From Methylococcaceae bacterium (lineage in GTDB: Bacteria; Pseudomonadota; Gammaproteobacteria; Methylococcales; Methylomonadaceae): a DNA stretch of 12,478 nucleotides. Positions 9,055-12,478 of the stretch are shown piece after piece (positions within the stretch are counted from its first letter, which is position 1; each line of letters starts with the position of its first letter). The position numbers were made by a program, and so were the translations under genes. The notes beneath the pieces were generated by a model. It made no database searches and was not told the origin of the DNA. It saw only the letters and a list, made by a program, of their open reading frames with translations. The stretch is taken from contig CANNLO010000113.1 of the NCBI GenBank assembly GCA_947505055.1, positions 1-12,478 on the forward strand. The letters are read 5' to 3'.

Positions 9055-9084
9055 TTATATTAATCCTAGTGTTTAAAACCGCTA

Positions 9085-9114
9085 ATAATACCATAAGCAC
9101 GTTTTTAACAACAG
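9085..9114 (-). promoter_or_regulatory. Predicted extended -10 promoter of infA
   Basis: On the minus strand TATTAT (9090-9085) is preceded by TGG, forming an extended -10 (TGnTATTAT). A CTGTTG about 18 bp upstream (9114-9109) could serve as a weak -35. Transcription would start near 9078, about 24 nt before the infA ATG. Confidence 0.45.
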
Positions 9115-9193
9115 AAGTCTATAAACAGAGTATTTATTTTCAAGATTATCCAGCCAACAATAGCTATCAAATCATGACCTTTAGACCTTGAAG

Positions 9194-9224
9194 GGATAAA
9201 TACTTTTTTATTTACCACTTATCC
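9194..9224. terminator. Weak AT-rich hairpin downstream of def
   Basis: GGATAA (9194-9199) pairs with TTATCC (9219-9224), and TAAATA (9197-9202) can instead pair with TATTTA (9209-9214). It lies 24 nt beyond the def stop on the minus strand. Without a GC-rich stem or T tract it is at best a weak end for the ppk1-def transcript. Confidence 0.25.
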
Positions 9225-9247
9225 ATTAAAACCCATCAAAGCACAAA

Positions 9248-9781
9248 TCAATCTGGATTTGCAATCAGCTTGAAATACTCACTTTCGGCATAAATATCTC
9301 TGTTATTCTCAAGCTTGTCCAGATAGGTTTCCCCCTGTAGATGATCAAACTCATGTTGGAAAATTCTGGCCACAAATCCGCTTAAACCGGTTCGCACCAA
9401 AGCACCGCTCTGATCTGTATACGTAATCATTATTTCCAGATACCTCGGCACTAAAGCACGTATTCCGGGAATGCTTAAACAACCTTCCCAGTCCTTTAAC
9501 TTTTCGCCAGACAAGGCCTCAAAACACGGATTAATCATAACCGTTGGCTCCATTAAAGGCGCCAAGGGATAACGTGGCGTCGGTCTTGAAGCGACAATGA
9601 TAATTTGTTTTGAATATCCAATCTGAGGCGCGGCAATACCAACCCCGGATGTCGCCGCCAAAGTACTTTGCATTAACGCTATAAGTTGCAATACCGCAGA
9701 GTCATGCACATCCGAAATTGCCTCGGCTTGCTGCCTGAGTACCGGCGAACCTAGCTGGGCAATGGTACATACTTCACTCAT
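9248..9781 (-). CDS. def: Peptide deformylase
   Basis: Peptide deformylase removes the formyl group from the initiator methionine of nascent proteins with a metal ion, usually Fe2+. All three family motifs are present in this 177-aa product: GVGIAAPQ at 46-53, EGCLS at 99-103 (C101 binds metal, Q53 helps the oxyanion site), and HEFDH at 143-147 (H143 and H147 bind metal, E144 is the general base). The length is slightly above E. coli Def (169 aa), with a C-terminal tail DKLENNRDIYAESEYFKLI. The ATG overlaps the ppk1 stop as ATGA, so translation is likely coupled to ppk1. There is no fmt partner here, unlike the common def-fmt operon, so this may be a second, paralogous deformylase. That cannot be decided from this window. 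Confidence 0.93.
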   Translation of the reverse strand: MSEVCTIAQLGSPVLRQQAEAISDVHDSAVLQLIALMQSTLAATSGVGIAAPQIGYSKQIIIVASRPTPRYPLAPLMEPTVMINPCFEALSGEKLKDWEGCLSIPGIRALVPRYLEIMITYTDQSGALVRTGLSGFVARIFQHEFDHLQGETYLDKLENNRDIYAESEYFKLIANPD

Positions 9782-11868
9782 TGCACTTCATGCATTAGTA
9801 GCGATTGAACCTGTATTGATTCTTCAGCATCGGTTTGTTTTAAATGTTGATAGCTGCCGTCAGATTGCAAAATCCAGGCTTGACTGTTATCTGCCAAATA
9901 CAAATCCAGATTGTGTAAAACCCGCGCCTGCAACTTTTTATTTTCAATAGGAAAAAACACTTCAACACGCCTGAACATATTTCGATTCATTAAGTCAGCG
10001 CTGGACGCATAAACTTCTTTGTTACCATCGTTTTCAAAGGCATAAACGCGTGCGTGCTCCAGAAAGCGGCCAATAATTGACCGGACTTCAATATTCTCAG
10101 ACACCCCCAAAACACCAGGCCTTAAACAGCAAACACCTCGCACGATTAACTTAACCTCAACACCGGCTTGCGAGGCTCGGTAAAGCGCCTTAATACATTG
10201 CTCCTCAACAACTGCATTGACTTGAAAAATAATTTTTGCCGGCTTACCACTTTTAGCATGGCGAATTTCCCGTTCAATTTTTTCTATCAAACCACTGTGC
10301 AAAGTAAACGGCGATTGCAATAATTTATTCAATTTGGTGACTTTTCCCAAACTGGTCAGTTGGGCAAAAACACGCCGAACATCTTCACCCAATTCCTTAT
10401 CACAGGAAAACAAGCCATAGTCAGTATAAATTTGAGCCGTTTTTGGATGATAATTACCAGTACCCAAATGCACATAATTACGCAATTGCTTACCTTCTCT
10501 CCTAAGTACCAAACACATTTTGGCATGAGTTTTATAGCCAACCACACCATAAACCACATGCACGGCTGCTTCCTGTAACTTGGCGGCCAAACCGATATTG
10601 GCTTTTTCATCGAAGCGCGCTCTTAACTCGATAACCACGGTAACAACCTTTCCTGCCCTCGCAGCCTTAATCAAAGCACTAACAATTGGTGAATCGGTAC
10701 CTGTGCGATATAAGGTTTGTTTAATGGCCAACACTTCCGGAGATACAGCCGCCTGACGAATGAATTCAACAACTGGCGAGAAAGATTCAAAAGGATGATG
10801 CAGCAAAATATCGTGGCGTCTGATTGCCGCAAAGATATCCTTGGTACGCTCCAATTGTTGTGGAACTAACGGCTTATAAGGCGGAAATTTAAGATCAGGT
10901 CGACCGATCAAATCATTGATTTCCTGAATCCTGTTTAAGTTAACCGGACCGTCAACCAAAAACAAACGATCCCGAGTCATCTCAAAACGGTCCAGCAAAA
11001 ATGAGACAGTTTCATCCGGGCAATTGGCATCAATTTCCAAACGAACTTCATCGCCATAATTACGCATGGCCAACTCACCTTCAACGGCCAGCAATAAATC
11101 ATCAATCGCGTCATCATCGACAAAAAAATCGCTATTCCGGGTAACCCGGAATTGATAACAGCCTTTGACATTCATGCCGTTAAATAATTGATCGACAAAA
11201 GCATGAATAATAGAGGATAAAAAGACAAAACTGGCCCCGCCGTTGCTCGATGTTTCATCAACAGGAAGCTGAATTATTCGTGGCAACGCTCTTGGCGCCT
11301 GTAAAATAGCACGACCGCTATTTCTGCCAAACGCATCCTTCCCCGTCAAAGAGATAATAAAGTTTAAACTTTTGTTGAGTATGCGCGGAAAAGGATGCGC
11401 CGAATCTAGCCCAACCGGCGTCAAAATTGGCAATAACTCGTCATTAAAAAAAGCTTCCAGCCATTTGTGCTGACTTTCAGTCCATTCCTTGCGACGAATA
11501 AAACGAATGTTTTCCTTGGCCAGCTTTGGAATCAGAATATCATTTAGAACTTTATATTGTTCGTCAACCAGTTGATGCGCATGAACAGCAATCAACTCCA
11601 ACTGCTCACTTGGTGTCAACCCATCCGGCCCAACCGCTTTGGGATCAATACTCGCCATTTGAATAACGCTGGCTACGCGAACTTCAAAAAACTCGTCAAG
11701 ATTGGAACAGGAAATACATAAATAATTCAGCCGCTCAAGCAACGGCACTTTTTCATCTTTCGCCTGCGCCAAAACCCGTTTATTAAACTGCAGAAGACTA
11801 AGCTCACGATTAAGGTAAAGTTCTGGTTTTTGTAGATCAATCGGAGCTTCAGTTTCAATTATATCCAT
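9778..11868 (-). CDS. ppk1: Polyphosphate kinase 1
   Basis: Ppk1 reversibly transfers the gamma-phosphate of ATP to inorganic polyphosphate. The 696-aa product spans the full family length (E. coli 688). The N-terminal region carries LYLNRELSLLQFNKRVLAQA and SNLDEFFEVRVAS, followed by the head domain and two phospholipase-D-like C-terminal domains. The autophosphorylated histidine is H448 in KTHAKM, and the second active-site histidine is H467 in HLGTGNYHPKTAQIYTDYGLF; they are 19 residues apart, as are E. coli H435 and H454. RRVEVFFPIE lies near the C terminus. The Shine-Dalgarno before the ATG is poor (AAAGAG). The stop overlaps the def start in ATGA. No Pho-box-like direct repeat was recognised in the 71-nt upstream gap. 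Confidence 0.97.
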   Translation of the reverse strand: MDIIETEAPIDLQKPELYLNRELSLLQFNKRVLAQAKDEKVPLLERLNYLCISCSNLDEFFEVRVASVIQMASIDPKAVGPDGLTPSEQLELIAVHAHQLVDEQYKVLNDILIPKLAKENIRFIRRKEWTESQHKWLEAFFNDELLPILTPVGLDSAHPFPRILNKSLNFIISLTGKDAFGRNSGRAILQAPRALPRIIQLPVDETSSNGGASFVFLSSIIHAFVDQLFNGMNVKGCYQFRVTRNSDFFVDDDAIDDLLLAVEGELAMRNYGDEVRLEIDANCPDETVSFLLDRFEMTRDRLFLVDGPVNLNRIQEINDLIGRPDLKFPPYKPLVPQQLERTKDIFAAIRRHDILLHHPFESFSPVVEFIRQAAVSPEVLAIKQTLYRTGTDSPIVSALIKAARAGKVVTVVIELRARFDEKANIGLAAKLQEAAVHVVYGVVGYKTHAKMCLVLRREGKQLRNYVHLGTGNYHPKTAQIYTDYGLFSCDKELGEDVRRVFAQLTSLGKVTKLNKLLQSPFTLHSGLIEKIEREIRHAKSGKPAKIIFQVNAVVEEQCIKALYRASQAGVEVKLIVRGVCCLRPGVLGVSENIEVRSIIGRFLEHARVYAFENDGNKEVYASSADLMNRNMFRRVEVFFPIENKKLQARVLHNLDLYLADNSQAWILQSDGSYQHLKQTDAEESIQVQSLLMHEVQ

Positions 11869-11888
11869 TTTGTACTCTTTGTATATTT

Positions 11889-11905
11889 GGCTCGCACCGC
11901 GAACC
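11889..11905 (-). promoter_or_regulatory. GC-rich hairpin in the ppk1 leader region
   Basis: On the minus strand GGTTCGC and GCGAGCC form a 7-bp stem (one G-U pair) around a GGT triloop, between the upstream deaminase gene and ppk1. It is the only GC-rich patch in the gap. It could be a terminator relic of the upstream gene or a leader structure of ppk1. No T tract follows on the minus strand. Confidence 0.3.
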
Positions 11906-11939
11906 TTTTGTGAATTTGAGATATTGCGAAATGCGCACC

Positions 11940-12478
11940 CTAGCCTCTGTTACCCTGCAAGCCACCAGTATGTAAGGCAATAATACACTGACCAGGTGCG
12001 AAGTAGTTTTTTTTGATTAAATCGAAAAGGGCATACATCATTTTACCGGTGTAAACCGACTCAAGTGGAATTGAGGTTTTAACTTCAAAGTCTTCTATAA
12101 ACGCACATAAATCTGCATTAATTTTGGCAAAACCGCCAAAATGGTAATCCAAGTTTATATGCCAATTATTACGTGATTGTGACAATAACCCCGCAACTTC
12201 ATCGTTTAAAAAATGTGCGTTTTTTAACGCGGCAAATCCCAAAATAGAAACTTCATCCGGAACTTCATTAATCATTCCCGCCAAAGTCGTCCCGGTTCCA
12301 CAAGGGACGCAGATGGTGTTATAGGGGATTCTTATTTCACTGAGAAGCTCCGAGACACCTTTCAAAGCGAGGGGCTGTGCTCCACCTTCCGGTAACCAGT
12401 ATTGACCCAACTTTATGTCGGGCAAAGCTCGGTGATGTTTATATTGTCTTAATACTCTATATTCAGCTCGAGTTAAAA
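11940..12478 (-). CDS. PLP-dependent deaminase, ACC deaminase/D-cysteine desulfhydrase family (5' end outside window)
   Basis: This is the C-terminal part (about 178 residues) of a fold-type II pyridoxal-phosphate enzyme related to 1-aminocyclopropane-1-carboxylate deaminase and D-cysteine desulfhydrase. The frame is open to the right edge without a stop and reads LTRAEYRVLRQYKHHRALPD before the family block LPEGGAQPLALKGV. So the TTG at 12425 is internal, and the true start and the PLP-binding lysine lie outside the window. CGTGTTLAG matches the phosphate-binding loop of the cofactor, and IIALHTGGLQGNRG is the family's typical ending. Substrate cannot be assigned: many bacterial proteins named ACC deaminase lack that activity, and D-cysteine or another D-amino acid is equally possible. 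It lies 71 nt upstream of ppk1 on the same strand. Confidence 0.85.
   Translation of the reverse strand, partial: LTRAEYRVLRQYKHHRALPDIKLGQYWLPEGGAQPLALKGVSELLSEIRIPYNTICVPCGTGTTLAGMINEVPDEVSILGFAALKNAHFLNDEVAGLLSQSRNNWHINLDYHFGGFAKINADLCAFIEDFEVKTSIPLESVYTGKMMYALFDLIKKNYFAPGQCIIALHTGGLQGNRG

Noticed and set aside
10356..10610. Overlapping frames on both strands inside ppk1
   Set aside because: They are alternative-frame readings of the conserved catalytic region of ppk1.
12423..12425. TTG as the true start of the ACC deaminase-family gene
   Set aside because: The frame continues upstream to the window edge with family-like sequence (LTRAEYR), so the gene is cut by the edge.

Overview
The window reads as an ordinary chromosomal, housekeeping segment of a moderately AT-rich gammaproteobacterium. 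PurB, IF-1, ClpS, ClpA, MnmA, NudJ and RlmA all resemble their Enterobacteria/Pseudomonas counterparts closely in length and motifs. The fragment of a small metal-binding protein (SmbP-like) and the general protein style would fit a methanotroph-like lineage such as Methylococcales, but that placement is an impression, not a demonstration. No mobile element, CRISPR array, tRNA or rRNA was recognised.

Layout. (1) 70-2543, plus strand: rlmA (23S rRNA guanine methyltransferase), then a two-domain protein that fuses an aminoglycoside-phosphotransferase-like kinase to a P-loop kinase. A strong bidirectional terminator follows. (2) 2544-3039: a gene-poor, AT-rich gap of about 500 bp holding the terminator, the 3' remnant of an SmbP-like gene on the minus strand, and a cluster of inverted repeats. 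(3) 3040-5977, minus strand: a nudJ-mnmA-purB cluster, transcribed nudJ first, with an 8-nt nudJ/mnmA overlap. This is the well-known gammaproteobacterial cluster without hflD. (4) 5978-6175: a divergent intergenic region with a good sigma70-like promoter for clpS and two dyads. (5) 6176-8785, plus strand: clpS-clpA, the N-degron adaptor and its AAA+ unfoldase. (6) 8836-9054, minus strand: infA, convergent with clpA across a hairpin that includes the infA stop codon. (7) 9248-11868, minus strand: ppk1 and def, coupled by a 4-nt ATGA overlap. (8) 11940 to the right edge, minus strand: the C-terminal part of a PLP-dependent ACC deaminase/D-cysteine desulfhydrase family protein, cut by the window edge.

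How the genes work together. Most serve translation and protein turnover: rRNA methylation (RlmA), tRNA wobble thiolation (MnmA), initiation (IF-1), N-formyl removal (Def), and N-degron recognition with unfolding (ClpS/ClpA). Purine synthesis (PurB), Nudix housekeeping (NudJ) and polyphosphate synthesis (Ppk1) complete the set. I found no convincing previously undescribed system. The points most worth a second look are the SmbP remnant with the palindrome-rich gap beside it, the collapsed ancestral gene order (hflD, icd and cspD missing from a familiar neighbourhood), and the two-domain kinase of unknown substrate.
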